Assembly: GCA_041393965.1 (NCBI GenBank)
Contig: JAWKJB010000002.1
Coordinates: 372,001-436,000, forward strand
Direction of reading: 5' to 3'
Source: Acidimicrobiia bacterium
GTDB taxonomy: Bacteria > Actinomycetota > Acidimicrobiia > Spongiisociales > UBA5794
DNA: 64,000 nucleotides
The position numbers and the translations under genes were made by a program. Within the stretch, counting starts at the first letter, position 1; each line of letters starts with the position of its first letter. The notes below the pieces were generated by a model. The model saw only the letters and a program-made list of their open reading frames with translations, was not told the DNA's origin and did not search any database. Shown piece by piece: positions 8,965-17,761 of the stretch.

Positions 8965-10829
8965 CGGCGGTTACCTTTCTCCAAGTTCGCCCTGCCTCTC
9001 ATCTCAACGAGATGTGGGCGTCGACCCGCCGCCGCGAAGGGACGCTGGTCGTGGAGGTGGACGCGCCGACCCTCGACGACCTCAGGGCGGCGCACAACGG
9101 TGGCCTCCTTGTGGCAAGCGGCGATCCGTCGGTCGTCTCCGCTGCGTATGTCGTGACGCCGGGGGTCAGCCGCACCTTGACCCGAAACGCCGTCGCCGGC
9201 TGGCGGGTCAGCATCATCGATACCGGCTCGCGAATGGAGATTCTCGACGCGCTTGCTTTTACTCAGGCCAGCTACCTTCGCACGAGCCGGAGCACCGTTG
9301 CGAAAGCAGCTGCCCTCGTCGCCGTACCCGGATGCAACGCAGCCGTGTCGACCTTCGTCGATACCGTCACCCAAGCCCTTGAGGTGATCGCAGCGGGAGC
9401 ATCGGATCTGCTGTTGCGAGACTGGGGCACCGAACGGATCGGTGAGCTGCGTGACGCGCTTGGCGACCGGTCTCTCGTCGAACGCTCGGCATTCCCGCCC
9501 GGCCTCGGCTATGACGAGGCGGTGAATGAGCTCGATGCCGACTCCCTACGGGCGTACCTCAACCAGATCGATGGTACCGGTGTTGCCCGCCCGAGGGTTT
9601 CGTGGGCACCCGGCATGGACGAACCCGCTCCTCACGGACCGCGGCGTGTCTCGGCGGCATGGCACGATTCGCCTTGGAAATCCGATGATGCCGTCGCGAT
9701 GGAGGATGCATCCTCTGAGGTGCTCCCGATTCTCGAACACGCCCTGTGCGGGACGGCCCCGTCGGTGGATGAGATCGAGTTGCTCCTTCACGCTCGGGGT
9801 GGCGATGTCGAGGCGATCGCCGACGCTGCGGATCGCCTGCGTCGTCTCGTCGTCGGAGACGAGGTCAGCTTTGTCGTCAATCGCAACATCAACTACACCA
9901 ACCAGTGCTATTACAAGTGCGGGTTCTGCGCCTTCTCGAAGGGACCGCGTTCGCTCGATCTCCGAGGCACGCCCTATCTCATGTCGATTGACGAGGTCGT
10001 GCAACGCTCTGCGGAGGCCTGGGAGCGCGGAGCCACCGAGGTCTGCCTGCAAGGAGGCATCCATCCCGAATTCACTGGCCGCTTCTATGTCGACCTCGTC
10101 ACGGCAATCAAGGCTGTGGTGCCGGGTATGCATATTCATGGGTTCACTCCCCTTGAGGTGTGGCAGGGCGCCGAAACGGCAGGTGTGAGTGTCAGGGAGC
10201 TGCTGACCATGCTGAAGGAGGCTGGACTCGGCACGCTGCCCGGGACCGCCGCGGAGATCCTCGACGACGATGTGCGCCGCACGCTGTGTCCGGACAAGAT
10301 CCGCACGGCGCAATGGTCCGAGGTGATGTTGACGGCACACGAGATCGGTCTTCGCACGACCGCAACGATCATGTTCGGCCACATCGACGGTCCCAGATCG
10401 TGGGCCAACCACCTCGAGGTCCTTCGAGCCATTCAGCGACGCACGGGCGGCTTCACTGAATTCGTTCCGCTGCCGTTCGTACACATGGGGTCTCCGATCT
10501 GGCTTCGGGGGCAGGCGCGGCCCGGGCCGACCTGGGACGAAGTCGTTCTCGTCCACGCGGTTGCCCGTCTCGCGCTGGTCGGCCTCATCGACAACATCCA
10601 AGCGTCATGGGTGAAGCTCGGACTCGATGGCGCGGCAGCGTTGCTGCAATCGGGCTGCAACGATCTCGGCGGGACGCTCATGGATGAATCGATTTCCCGA
10701 GCCGCGGGTGCGTCCCACGGCACGGAGGTCTCTGCCGCCGAGTTCAGGGATCTGATCCTCGACCTTGACCGTCAACCTGTGCGTCGCACCACGCTGTATG
10801 AGGCAATCGAATCGGGCATCGTCATCTGA
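8961..10829 (+). CDS. cofH: CofH subunit of Fo synthase with an unusual N-terminal extension
   Basis: 622 aa, much longer than ordinary CofH (~370-420). The CofH core starts near residue 254 and contains VVNRNINYTNQC with radical-SAM cysteines C316, C320 and C323. It attaches the tyrosine-derived radical to the ribityl-uracil before CofG closes the ring. Residues 1-253 do not look like CofG, which is encoded just upstream. They form an alpha/beta-looking segment (LLVASGDPSVVSAA, GASDLLLRDWG) that I cannot assign. Start and operon are fixed by the ATGA overlap. The CofH call is secure; the extension is unknown. Confidence 0.92.
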   Translation: MTAVTFLQVRPASHLNEMWASTRRREGTLVVEVDAPTLDDLRAAHNGGLLVASGDPSVVSAAYVVTPGVSRTLTRNAVAGWRVSIIDTGSRMEILDALAFTQASYLRTSRSTVAKAAALVAVPGCNAAVSTFVDTVTQALEVIAAGASDLLLRDWGTERIGELRDALGDRSLVERSAFPPGLGYDEAVNELDADSLRAYLNQIDGTGVARPRVSWAPGMDEPAPHGPRRVSAAWHDSPWKSDDAVAMEDASSEVLPILEHALCGTAPSVDEIELLLHARGGDVEAIADAADRLRRLVVGDEVSFVVNRNINYTNQCYYKCGFCAFSKGPRSLDLRGTPYLMSIDEVVQRSAEAWERGATEVCLQGGIHPEFTGRFYVDLVTAIKAVVPGMHIHGFTPLEVWQGAETAGVSVRELLTMLKEAGLGTLPGTAAEILDDDVRRTLCPDKIRTAQWSEVMLTAHEIGLRTTATIMFGHIDGPRSWANHLEVLRAIQRRTGGFTEFVPLPFVHMGSPIWLRGQARPGPTWDEVVLVHAVARLALVGLIDNIQASWVKLGLDGAAALLQSGCNDLGGTLMDESISRAAGASHGTEVSAAEFRDLILDLDRQPVRRTTLYEAIESGIVI

Positions 10830-10862
10830 CGCCGATGGCCTCCCCAGCCTCGTTCTTGCGTC

Positions 10863-11624
10863 TCATGCGGGGATGACGATCGGAACGCCGGTGTCGGGAT
10901 GCGGCACCACCAGGACCGGAGTCTCGTAGACGGCGCTGAGGAGCGTCGCGTCCAGCACCTCTGCCGGTGTGCCGTCGCGCACGATCCTGCCGTGGTTGAG
11001 CAGCACCATGCGGCTGGCGTGCCGTCCCGCAGCATTGAGGTCGTGGCTGGTCGAGACCACGATTCGGGTTCCCGCCGCCTCAGCTTCGGCGGCCGACATG
11101 ACCAAGTCCGCATGTCCGAGATCGAGGCTGTCCGTTGGTTCATCGAGCAACATGACGGGCGCCCCCTGGCACAGGACCCGTGCGACGGCAACGCGGCGTT
11201 GTTCGCCTCCTGACAGCTCACGAAACGGACGGTCGGCGAGTTCGGTGACACCGACTCGCGCCATCGCTGATCGGACCCGAGCGTCGGGTTCTTCCAATGT
11301 GCTGGCAATGAATGTGCCGAACCCCACAACGGTTGCGACATCGAAGCCGATGTCGCCGGAGTGGGTCTGCGGAAGGTATGAGCGCAGCCGCGCTGCGCTT
11401 TGTGGCCCCACATCCGCGATCGGGACGCCAGCGACCGTCGCCGTTCCGCGTGTGGGAGCGACCTCGCCGGCAATGGTGCGCAACAGGGTGGACTTCCCGG
11501 AGCCGTTCGGCCCGACGACCGCAACGAATTCACCGGCGCTCACATCGAGGTTGATGTTCTCCAGTGCCCGCCGACGCCCGAAGGTGACGGTGACCGATGA
11601 GAGATCCACGCGAAGCGGGGTCAT
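10863..11624 (-). CDS. hmuV: Hemin-type ABC importer, ATP-binding protein
   Basis: 253 aa. Walker A GPNGSGKST, signature LSGGEQRR, Walker B VMLLDEPTDSLD and the switch histidine (STSHD) are present. This is the FecE/HmuV class of cytoplasmic ATPase that powers type II iron-chelate or heme importers. Its ATG overlaps the stop of the permease (ATGA, 11621-11624), so it is the last gene of a three-gene operon. The substrate is inferred from HmuT. Confidence 0.85.
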   Translation of the reverse strand: MTPLRVDLSSVTVTFGRRRALENINLDVSAGEFVAVVGPNGSGKSTLLRTIAGEVAPTRGTATVAGVPIADVGPQSAARLRSYLPQTHSGDIGFDVATVVGFGTFIASTLEEPDARVRSAMARVGVTELADRPFRELSGGEQRRVAVARVLCQGAPVMLLDEPTDSLDLGHADLVMSAAEAEAAGTRIVVSTSHDLNAAGRHASRMVLLNHGRIVRDGTPAEVLDATLLSAVYETPVLVVPHPDTGVPIVIPA

Positions 11625-12640
11625 ATCGGAACCCTGTTGCGTGTGATGAGCCCAACGAGATACAGGCCCCCGATGATCGCCGTTACCAACCCGACGGGCA
11701 CCTCGAAGCCGTGCCCGATGATCCTTCCGACGACATCGGCGAGAGCAACCATGAGCCCACCTGCGAGGGCGGACGCCGGTATCGCAAGATGGTGATGCGG
11801 CCCGACCGCGGCGACGGCCGTGCGACCCGCGACGAGCCCAACGAAGCCGATCGAACCCGCAGCCCCGACGCTGGCACCGACACCGAGCCCGATGAGGCCG
11901 AGCACGATGATCAGGGTGGTCCCCACATTCACACCGACATGGCGTGCAGCATCGTGGCCGAGGCTCAAGATGTCGAGCCTTCTGGCGTACGGCATCACAC
12001 CGATGGCAACGATGGCCCCCGCAAGGGCGAGGGCACCCGCGACCTCCCATGTGGACGCACCGAGCCCACCGAAGAACCAGAAGGCGACATCAGGAATGCG
12101 GGGATCGTGAATCGCGATCGACGCGGCCGCAACCAACGCCCCAAGGGCAAGGCCCGCTCCGACACCGACAAGGATGAAGCGGGTCGGCTCGCCGGAAACC
12201 CGTGAGGAGAGCCAGAGCACGCAAAGCGCACCGCAGACTCCCGCCACGGCACCGGCGGCGATCGCGACGGTTGGCCCACCCGACGCATATCCGAGCCAGA
12301 AGCCGGTGAGGCCACCGACGGCTCCGGCGGAGGACAAGCCGATGAGCTGCGCGTCGGCAATCGGGTTCCGCAGCGATCCCTGGAGGACGGTTCCGGCGAT
12401 TCCGAGAATCATCCCGACGAGCATCGCGACGACCGTCCTCGGAAGTCGAATGTTCCAGACGATCGCATTGGTCTGGGATGGAGGATCCAGCCGAAACGGG
12501 GTGAGGTGATCCACGAGCACGCGGAGCGAATCCGACATCGGTACCGGCACCGCTCCGACACTCACCGAGACGATCACGACCGCTGGAACTGCCAAACAAG
12601 CCAGGATCGCGATGATCCCGAGCGACCGGGGTTGCCTCAC
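11621..12640 (-). CDS. hmuU: Hemin-type ABC importer, FecCD-family permease
   Basis: 339 aa with about ten membrane segments and the FecCD/BtuC signature around RLPRTVVAMLVGM and GSLRNPIADAQLIG. It forms the membrane channel of the importer. GTG start; the start overlaps the stop of hmuT (GTGA) and the stop overlaps hmuV, indicating tight coupling. Confidence 0.88.
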   Translation of the reverse strand: MRQPRSLGIIAILACLAVPAVVIVSVSVGAVPVPMSDSLRVLVDHLTPFRLDPPSQTNAIVWNIRLPRTVVAMLVGMILGIAGTVLQGSLRNPIADAQLIGLSSAGAVGGLTGFWLGYASGGPTVAIAAGAVAGVCGALCVLWLSSRVSGEPTRFILVGVGAGLALGALVAAASIAIHDPRIPDVAFWFFGGLGASTWEVAGALALAGAIVAIGVMPYARRLDILSLGHDAARHVGVNVGTTLIIVLGLIGLGVGASVGAAGSIGFVGLVAGRTAVAAVGPHHHLAIPASALAGGLMVALADVVGRIIGHGFEVPVGLVTAIIGGLYLVGLITRNRVPI

Positions 12641-13578
12641 GGCGCGAGGTCCGGATGCAGATCGACGACGAGCTGCATGAGTGCCTCGCCGGTGCGGGGC
12701 CCCATGCCGAGAAACAGGGCTTCATCATAGGTGATGATGCGCCCCGTTACTCCGGCAGGTGTGTCCGCCACTCCCGGCAAGGCGAGGAATGCGTCGAGTC
12801 CGCCGATCAGATCAAAGCCTTCGATGGGCGTGATCAGAACATCGGGTTGTGCCGCAACGAGTTGTTCGGCGACGAGTGGCTCGGCGAACACGACGCCGGT
12901 GTCACCGAGCGCATCGACCCCGTGGGCGGCCTCGATCAGGAAATGGGTTGGCATGCCATTTCCGAACATGAGGAGTGTTTCGGGACCTCGCACATAGACA
13001 TACGCGACACGAGGGGTGTCGGTCGCCATTGCGGCGAGGCTCTGCGCCCGCCCGATCTCAGCTTCCACACCGGCGACGGCCTTCTGGCCCTCTGCTTCGA
13101 GACCGAGGATCTCGGCAATCGTGGTGATTTTCCGACTCACACCGGGAAGCGTTGCCTGCACATCCAGGATCACCACCGGTATGCCAGCAGCTCTGATCTG
13201 CTCGATCGCTGACGCCGGTGCGATCTGCGTGTCACCGAGGACGAGCGTCGGGTCGAGACCGATGACGGCCTCGGCGTTCAGGCGTCGGCCCAGTCCGACA
13301 TCCGGGATCGAGAGAGCCTCGGGCGGATAGGTCGTGGTGAGATCCCTCCCGACCACTCGATCACCGGCGCCGAGCGCGAAGATGACCTCGACGAGGTCGC
13401 CGTTGAGGACGACGATCCGGCTTGTGTCCGAGATGTCGCTTTCGACCCCGTCGACACCCACGAAGAGCGCAGCGGGCGACTGCTCGGGCGTAGGACGAGT
13501 TGCGGTTGAGGTGCTGGGGCTGCACGACGCCACGACCAGCAAGCTCATCCCGAGCACGATCGAGTTGGTTGTCTTCAT
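12637..13578 (-). CDS. hmuT: Hemin-binding lipoprotein of ABC importer (HmuT-like)
   Basis: 313 aa. Lipobox VVASC near residue 19, then a class III substrate-binding fold. Segments ALGAGDRVVGRDLTTTYP, VGLGRRLNAEAV and LVLGDTQ closely follow HmuT heme-binding proteins, which favours hemin over B12 or siderophores (inference). First gene of hmuTUV. TAAGTT at 13585-13590 is 6 nt before the ATG, so the operon mRNA is probably leaderless. It diverges from a TetR gene that may regulate it. Confidence 0.82.
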   Translation of the reverse strand: MKTTNSIVLGMSLLVVASCSPSTSTATRPTPEQSPAALFVGVDGVESDISDTSRIVVLNGDLVEVIFALGAGDRVVGRDLTTTYPPEALSIPDVGLGRRLNAEAVIGLDPTLVLGDTQIAPASAIEQIRAAGIPVVILDVQATLPGVSRKITTIAEILGLEAEGQKAVAGVEAEIGRAQSLAAMATDTPRVAYVYVRGPETLLMFGNGMPTHFLIEAAHGVDALGDTGVVFAEPLVAEQLVAAQPDVLITPIEGFDLIGGLDAFLALPGVADTPAGVTGRIITYDEALFLGMGPRTGEALMQLVVDLHPDLAP

Positions 13579-13584
13579 GGCCGT

Positions 13585-13590
13585 AACTTA
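13585..13590 (-). promoter_or_regulatory. -10 box (TAAGTT) of hmuTUV
   Basis: Minus-strand TAAGTT, 6 nt before ATG 13578. Confidence 0.45.
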
Positions 13591-13603
13591 TGGTTCGCCG
13601 ATC

Positions 13604-13618
13604 CCGACTTCCTGTCGG
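13604..13618. promoter_or_regulatory. Possible TetR operator between hmuT and tetR
   Basis: CCGAC-TTCCT-GTCGG is the only clear inverted repeat in the 91-nt divergent gap and lies just upstream of the hmuT -10 box. The assignment rests on position and symmetry alone. Confidence 0.3.
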
Positions 13619-13657
13619 AATTTCGATGCGTCCCGCTGTTCAACCAACGGTGAGAGG

Positions 13658-13663
13658 TACGCT
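13658..13663 (+). promoter_or_regulatory. -10 box (TACGCT) of the tetR gene
   Basis: TACGCT, 6 nt before ATG 13670. Confidence 0.45.
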
Positions 13664-13669
13664 TGGCGG

Positions 13670-14257
13670 ATGGCACCGAGAGCCTCGACGGACCAGCTGC
13701 GCGATGAGATGTTCGATGCTGCAAGGGAGCTGATCGCCACCGTCGGCTGCACCGAGATGTCCCATGCCGATATCACCGCCGCGGTGGGCATCGGGAGGAC
13801 CACCTTCTACGAGCATTTCTCTTCGAAGGAGGACCTGTTGGTACAGCTCGTTCGGCGGGACCTTCCGGCGACATCCGAGGCAATCGTCTCTGCCGTCCCC
13901 ATTGATCTTCCTCCCGATGAACGCCTCGCTCGACTCGCCGAGAAGATGGTCGAGTTCGTCGGGACCGACCACATGGGTCTCATCCTCCACACGGAGGTGC
14001 CGCGCCTTTCACCCGAGGCACAGCGGGCCATCGCCCACGCCCACGAAGGGCTCGGCTCTGAATTCGCGAGCATCTACCGGGCTGGTGTCGCCGCAGGGGT
14101 GTTCCGGTCGTACCCACCTGCTTTCGCTGGGCGGATGATCGAGCAGATCATCATGACCGGCGGCAAGGTCGTCATGGATTCGGACGATCCCGCCGCGCGC
14201 GTTGAGGCGCTCGCGGCCGACACCGCGCGGCTTCTCGTCGATGCGTTCCGGGTGTGA
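13670..14257 (+). CDS. TetR-family transcriptional regulator
   Basis: 195 aa. The N-terminal helix-turn-helix is typical (ITAAVGIGRTTFYEHFSSKE, residues ~35-54), with a variable all-helical ligand domain after it. It diverges from hmuTUV, so regulating heme uptake is a reasonable guess. It also stops only 3 nt before the GTG of trmD and is probably co-transcribed with trmD-rplS, which is unusual. The start is supported by TACGCT 6 nt upstream. Confidence 0.88.
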   Translation: MAPRASTDQLRDEMFDAARELIATVGCTEMSHADITAAVGIGRTTFYEHFSSKEDLLVQLVRRDLPATSEAIVSAVPIDLPPDERLARLAEKMVEFVGTDHMGLILHTEVPRLSPEAQRAIAHAHEGLGSEFASIYRAGVAAGVFRSYPPAFAGRMIEQIIMTGGKVVMDSDDPAARVEALAADTARLLVDAFRV

Positions 14258-14260
14258 ACC

Positions 14261-14932
14261 GTGAAGATCAATGTCGTCACGCTGTTTCCTGAGTTCTTCA
14301 CGACACCGCTGACCGTTTCGTTTGTGGGAAAGGCGATCGAAGACGGTGTCGTCGAGGTCGAGTTCCACAATCCACGCGACCACGGGAAGGGTGTCCACCG
14401 TCAAGTCGACGACGCACCGTTTGGCGGGGGCGCAGGGATGGTCATGACACCGGAACCGCTCGCGAAGACCCTCGATCCGCTTGCGGGAACGCACCGAGTT
14501 CTGCTCACTCCCGCTGGTGTGCCGCTGCGGCAAGAGCACCTCGACCGCTTCGTAACCATCGACGCGCTCACCCTCGTGTGTGGCCGCTATGAAGGAATCG
14601 ATGAGCGCATCGTTGCCAACCTCATCGACGAGGAGGTGTCGCTCGGCGACTTCGTCCTTTCCGGTGGGGAAGCCGCCGCAGCGGTGATCATCGAAGGTGT
14701 GGTGCGACTCCTGCCCGGTGTCGTTGGAAACCCGATGTCGACCGAAACGGAGTCGTTCCGAGGTGATGGGCTCCTTGAGGAGCCGCAGTACACGAGGCCT
14801 GCCGAGTTTCGGGGCTGGCGCGTACCGGAAGTGCTGCTCAGCGGAGATCATGCCATGATCGAGCGCTGGCGGGCCGAACAGCGGCGTGAGCGGACGCTCC
14901 GGAGGCGACCCGACCTCCTCGGCGGTTCCTGA
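14261..14932 (+). CDS. trmD: tRNA (guanine-37-N1)-methyltransferase
   Basis: 223 aa SPOUT-class knotted methyltransferase. Motifs CGRYEGIDERI and LGDFVLSGGE line the AdoMet-binding knot. It makes m1G37 next to the anticodon and prevents +1 frameshifting. GTG start immediately after the TetR gene. It is followed by rplS, its normal partner, but the usual upstream genes rpsP and rimM are not here. Confidence 0.96.
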   Translation: MKINVVTLFPEFFTTPLTVSFVGKAIEDGVVEVEFHNPRDHGKGVHRQVDDAPFGGGAGMVMTPEPLAKTLDPLAGTHRVLLTPAGVPLRQEHLDRFVTIDALTLVCGRYEGIDERIVANLIDEEVSLGDFVLSGGEAAAAVIIEGVVRLLPGVVGNPMSTETESFRGDGLLEEPQYTRPAEFRGWRVPEVLLSGDHAMIERWRAEQRRERTLRRRPDLLGGS

Positions 14933-15011
14933 TCCCACAGCGGCGATACGGTGCACACACCGATAGGATTGGGCCTCGCACCGCACTGTTTTTGCACCCC
15001 TCGGAGGACCC

Positions 15012-15359
15012 GTGAACACGATCGAAGAGATCGAGCAGGCTCAACTGCGCGACGACATCCCCGACTTCGCTCCTGGCGACACGGTTCGGGTTGATGTGCG
15101 TGTGATCGAAGGTGGCCGTGAGCGGATACAGGCGTTTGAAGGCGTCGTCATTGCACGGAACGGTGGATCCGGCGCCCGAGCGACTTTCACCGTTCGCAAG
15201 ATCAGCTTCGGCGTCGGTGTCGAGCGCATCTTTCCGCTGCACGCGCCGATCATCGGCAAGATCGAGGTGACGCGCCGGGGCGATGTTCGCAGGGCAAAGC
15301 TCTATTACCTCCGCGACCGCGTCGGCAAAGCGACCCGCATCAAGGAAAAGCGCGACTAG
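15012..15359 (+). CDS. rplS: Ribosomal protein bL19
   Basis: 115 aa, the standard length. The characteristic core GDTVRVDVRVIEG, ERIQAFEGVVIA and the basic C-terminus are present. GTG start with a strong ribosome site (GGAGGA) 6 nt upstream. The 79-nt gap after trmD contains a possible -10 (TAGGAT, 14964-14969) and a T-tract, so separate initiation or processing is possible. Confidence 0.96.
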   Translation: MNTIEEIEQAQLRDDIPDFAPGDTVRVDVRVIEGGRERIQAFEGVVIARNGGSGARATFTVRKISFGVGVERIFPLHAPIIGKIEVTRRGDVRRAKLYYLRDRVGKATRIKEKRD

Positions 15360-15369
15360 CGTTCGGCGC

Positions 15370-16038
15370 TTGCGACAAGCAGCCGAGCCCTTCGACGATG
15401 CTGGAGCTCTCGCCTCCAACCATGAGCCCTTTGCGCGGCTTCTCGAGCGCAACGGTCGCCCGCCCGATCTCCGCCGACCCGCGACCTTCGAGACACTGGT
15501 CAGGCTCATCCTCGAGCAGCAAGTCTCATTGCAATCCGCAAGCGCCGCATTCGGCCGCCTCGAGCGTCGTGTGGGGAAAGTGACTCCAGGAGCCGTGGTC
15601 AGCCTCAGCGACGAGCAGCTGCGCGCCGATGGCTTCTCCCGCCAGAAGGCGAGGTATGTCAAGGGCGTCGCACAACTACTGATCGAAGGTGCGCTCGACC
15701 TGAAGGCTGTCGCGAGCCTCGACGCGGACGACGCTGTTGCCAGGTTGACCGCGATCCGAGGCGTGGGGCCATGGACCGCGTCATGCTTCGCACTCTTCGT
15801 CAACGGTGCTGCAGATGTGTGGCCACGAGGAGATCGCGCTCTTCATGTCTCGATGACACGGGTCATGGGACTGGATGATGTGCCGTCGAGCAACGCTGCC
15901 GCTTCGATCGCCGCGGCGTGGTCGCCGCACCGATCCACGGCGGCTCGCATGCTCTGGCATGAGTACCTCGGAGGGGCCTCGTGGCGACCGCCGGACACTG
16001 CCGGGTTCATCGAGGGCGCCGGTATGGTTCCGTCGTGA
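15370..16038 (+). CDS. AlkA-like DNA-3-methyladenine glycosylase (HhH-GPD)
   Basis: About 222 aa. HhH-GPD superfamily: helix-hairpin-helix near LTAIRGVGPWTA, followed by the GPD loop with the catalytic-position aspartate in WPRGDRALH. EQQVSLQSA matches AlkA-type glycosylases, which excise alkylated bases. The start is uncertain: TTG 15370 avoids overlapping rplS, while ATG 15283 in frame would overlap it by 77 nt. The stop overlaps the GTG of lepB (GTGA). It sits in a slot between rplS and lepB that is normally empty. Confidence 0.82.
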   Translation: MRQAAEPFDDAGALASNHEPFARLLERNGRPPDLRRPATFETLVRLILEQQVSLQSASAAFGRLERRVGKVTPGAVVSLSDEQLRADGFSRQKARYVKGVAQLLIEGALDLKAVASLDADDAVARLTAIRGVGPWTASCFALFVNGAADVWPRGDRALHVSMTRVMGLDDVPSSNAAASIAAAWSPHRSTAARMLWHEYLGGASWRPPDTAGFIEGAGMVPS

Positions 16039-16700
16039 CCTTCCCCGACGACGATGATCCCGATGTCACCGAAGAGGTGCCAGTACCGGTCACGAAGAAG
16101 GCTCTCCCGTTCTGGATCGAACTCCCGATCCTTGTTGGGATCGCTCTCGTCGTTGCGGTGGTGATCAAGACCTTCCTGATCCAGGCGTTCTTCATCCCGT
16201 CTGGTTCGATGCAAGAGACCCTCCAAATCGAGGATCGGGTGCTCGTGAACAAGATGGCCTACTCGTTCGGGGACATATCGGTGGGTGATGTGATCGTCTT
16301 CGATGATCCGCGTCCGGGCTTCGAGGAGGCTTCCGAGGGCATGCTCGGCAGTGCCATCCGGAACCTTTTCGAATCGATCGGGCTCGCCACTCCGCAGTCG
16401 GAGTTCATCAAACGAGTGGTCGGCCTCGCGGGGGACGAGGTGGAGCTCGTCGAGAACCAGCTCTACATCAACGGCGCGGTGATCGATGAGCCCTATCTGG
16501 CTGCCGATGCGGTGCCGCCTTCATCCTGCGGTACCTCCGACTATGGGCCGATCACCGTTCCCGAGGATCATGTGATGGTGATGGGAGACAACCGGTGCCA
16601 CTCGAGCGATGGGCGGTTCTTCGGTCCGATTCCGATCGAGGACATCGTGGGCAAGGCCTTCGTCATCATTTGGCCCCCGAGCCGTTGGGGCGGTCTGTAG
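16035..16700 (+). CDS. lepB: Signal peptidase I
   Basis: 221 aa. An acidic N-terminus is followed by one membrane helix (residues ~27-48). The catalytic Ser motif is FFIPSGSMQETL, and the Lys-containing region is EFIKRVVGLAGDEV. The conserved box MGDNRCHSSDGRFFGPI is also present. It cleaves signal peptides of exported proteins on the outer face of the membrane. GTG start overlapping the AlkA-like stop. rplS-lepB linkage is common in actinobacteria. Confidence 0.95.
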   Translation: MTFPDDDDPDVTEEVPVPVTKKALPFWIELPILVGIALVVAVVIKTFLIQAFFIPSGSMQETLQIEDRVLVNKMAYSFGDISVGDVIVFDDPRPGFEEASEGMLGSAIRNLFESIGLATPQSEFIKRVVGLAGDEVELVENQLYINGAVIDEPYLAADAVPPSSCGTSDYGPITVPEDHVMVMGDNRCHSSDGRFFGPIPIEDIVGKAFVIIWPPSRWGGL

Positions 16701-16739
16701 CGGTCGCAACACGGGGTGTCTGGAACACCAAACCGGGGC

Positions 16740-16767
16740 CGATTGGGTGTCTGCGATTGGGTGTCTC
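16740..16767. repeat. Tandem 14-nt repeat between convergent genes
   Basis: CGATTGGGTGTCTG is followed directly by CGATTGGGTGTCTC, in the 115-nt gap between lepB and the DsbA-family gene. A related GGGGTGTCTG lies just upstream at about 16712. No function is apparent. Confidence 0.5.
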
Positions 16768-16815
16768 AGAGCGGTACCGAGGTGGCGCGATGGTCAAGCC
16801 GTTGCTTGGACTCGA

Positions 16816-17529
16816 TCAACAGAGCCCAGCATCGACATCGCACATCATTGCTGGCGCGACTTCGGCCACACCGTTGGTTTCGAACCAGGCTGCGAGCTGT
16901 GGCTGCAAGTCTTCGAACGAGGTATAGCCCGCGGTGGCCCTCACCAGCTCGTCGCCCGTTCGAATCAGGAGCGTCGGATAGCCAGTGACTCCCCACGACC
17001 GTGTTTCTGCGAAGTCACGCAGCGTGTCTTCGTGCGCATTGTCGAATGCGGCGCCGAACGCGGCACGATCGAACCCAAATCCAGCAGCAACATCAATGAG
17101 TACCTCGCGTTGGGTGATGTCGCGCCCTTCGGCGTAGAAGGCATGCTGGAGTGCGGCGAAGAAGTCCAGTGCCGAGGTTGCCTCGAGGTTACGCGCTGCT
17201 ACCACCGCTTGATCCGCTGGCCCGGTGTCGTAGACCCAGCCTTCTCGGTCAAGCGCAGCCGTCGAGAACGGTTGACCGGTGACCTCGCCGATTCTGGCCC
17301 ACTCCGCCGAAAGAAATCCCTTGAGTCGCTCACCGAGAGGTTCGGCGCTCTCGAACGCGCGAAGCCCGCCGACCTTGACAGCCAGGGGGAGACCGAACTC
17401 AGTCGCGACCTTCTTCACGACCGGTGCGAAACCGTGACACCACGAGCACATCGGGTCGCCCACATAGATGAACTCGCGGTCCACCCCGGTATCGATGATG
17501 GGTGTGCTCGGGGACGGTACGGAAGTCAC
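16816..17529 (-). CDS. DsbA-family thioredoxin-fold protein
   Basis: 237 aa. A thioredoxin-fold active site CSWC (in DPMCSWCHGF) near residue 30 is followed by the helical insert and a cis-Pro region (GVTGYPTLLI). No signal peptide, so it is probably a cytoplasmic FrnE-like oxidoreductase or isomerase. The start is set by AGGAG (17536-17540) 6 nt before GTG 17529; longer in-frame starts at 17568 and 17580 lack such a site. Confidence 0.82.
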   Translation of the reverse strand: MTSVPSPSTPIIDTGVDREFIYVGDPMCSWCHGFAPVVKKVATEFGLPLAVKVGGLRAFESAEPLGERLKGFLSAEWARIGEVTGQPFSTAALDREGWVYDTGPADQAVVAARNLEATSALDFFAALQHAFYAEGRDITQREVLIDVAAGFGFDRAAFGAAFDNAHEDTLRDFAETRSWGVTGYPTLLIRTGDELVRATAGYTSFEDLQPQLAAWFETNGVAEVAPAMMCDVDAGLC

Positions 17530-17748
17530 GATCAGCTCCTGGGGTGTTGGGTACCTGCGGGCAGCCATGACAAATGCCACGAATGTTGCGTCGCCCGCGA
17601 TGTGTTCGGTTCATTTGGGACAACAATTGACACCGACGCACCATTCCCATATCGCTTCGGCTTCCGAGCTGAGCTGGGCTTGGTCCAGACGCCGGCAACG
17701 GGCACCGGTGGGTGAGATAACGAGCTAGCAACGCGCTGGTCGATGGCG

Positions 17749-17754
17749 TACCGT
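17749..17754 (+). promoter_or_regulatory. -10 box (TACCGT) of yraN
   Basis: TACCGT, 7 nt before ATG 17762; it overlaps the alternative GTG at 17753 and so argues against that start. Confidence 0.45.
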
Positions 17755-17761
17755 GTCCGGG

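Noticed and set aside
16609..17715. A 368-codon open frame on the + strand over the DsbA-family gene
   Set aside because: It overlaps the whole opposite-strand DsbA-family gene, has no recognisable domain and looks like an antisense frame kept open by high GC.
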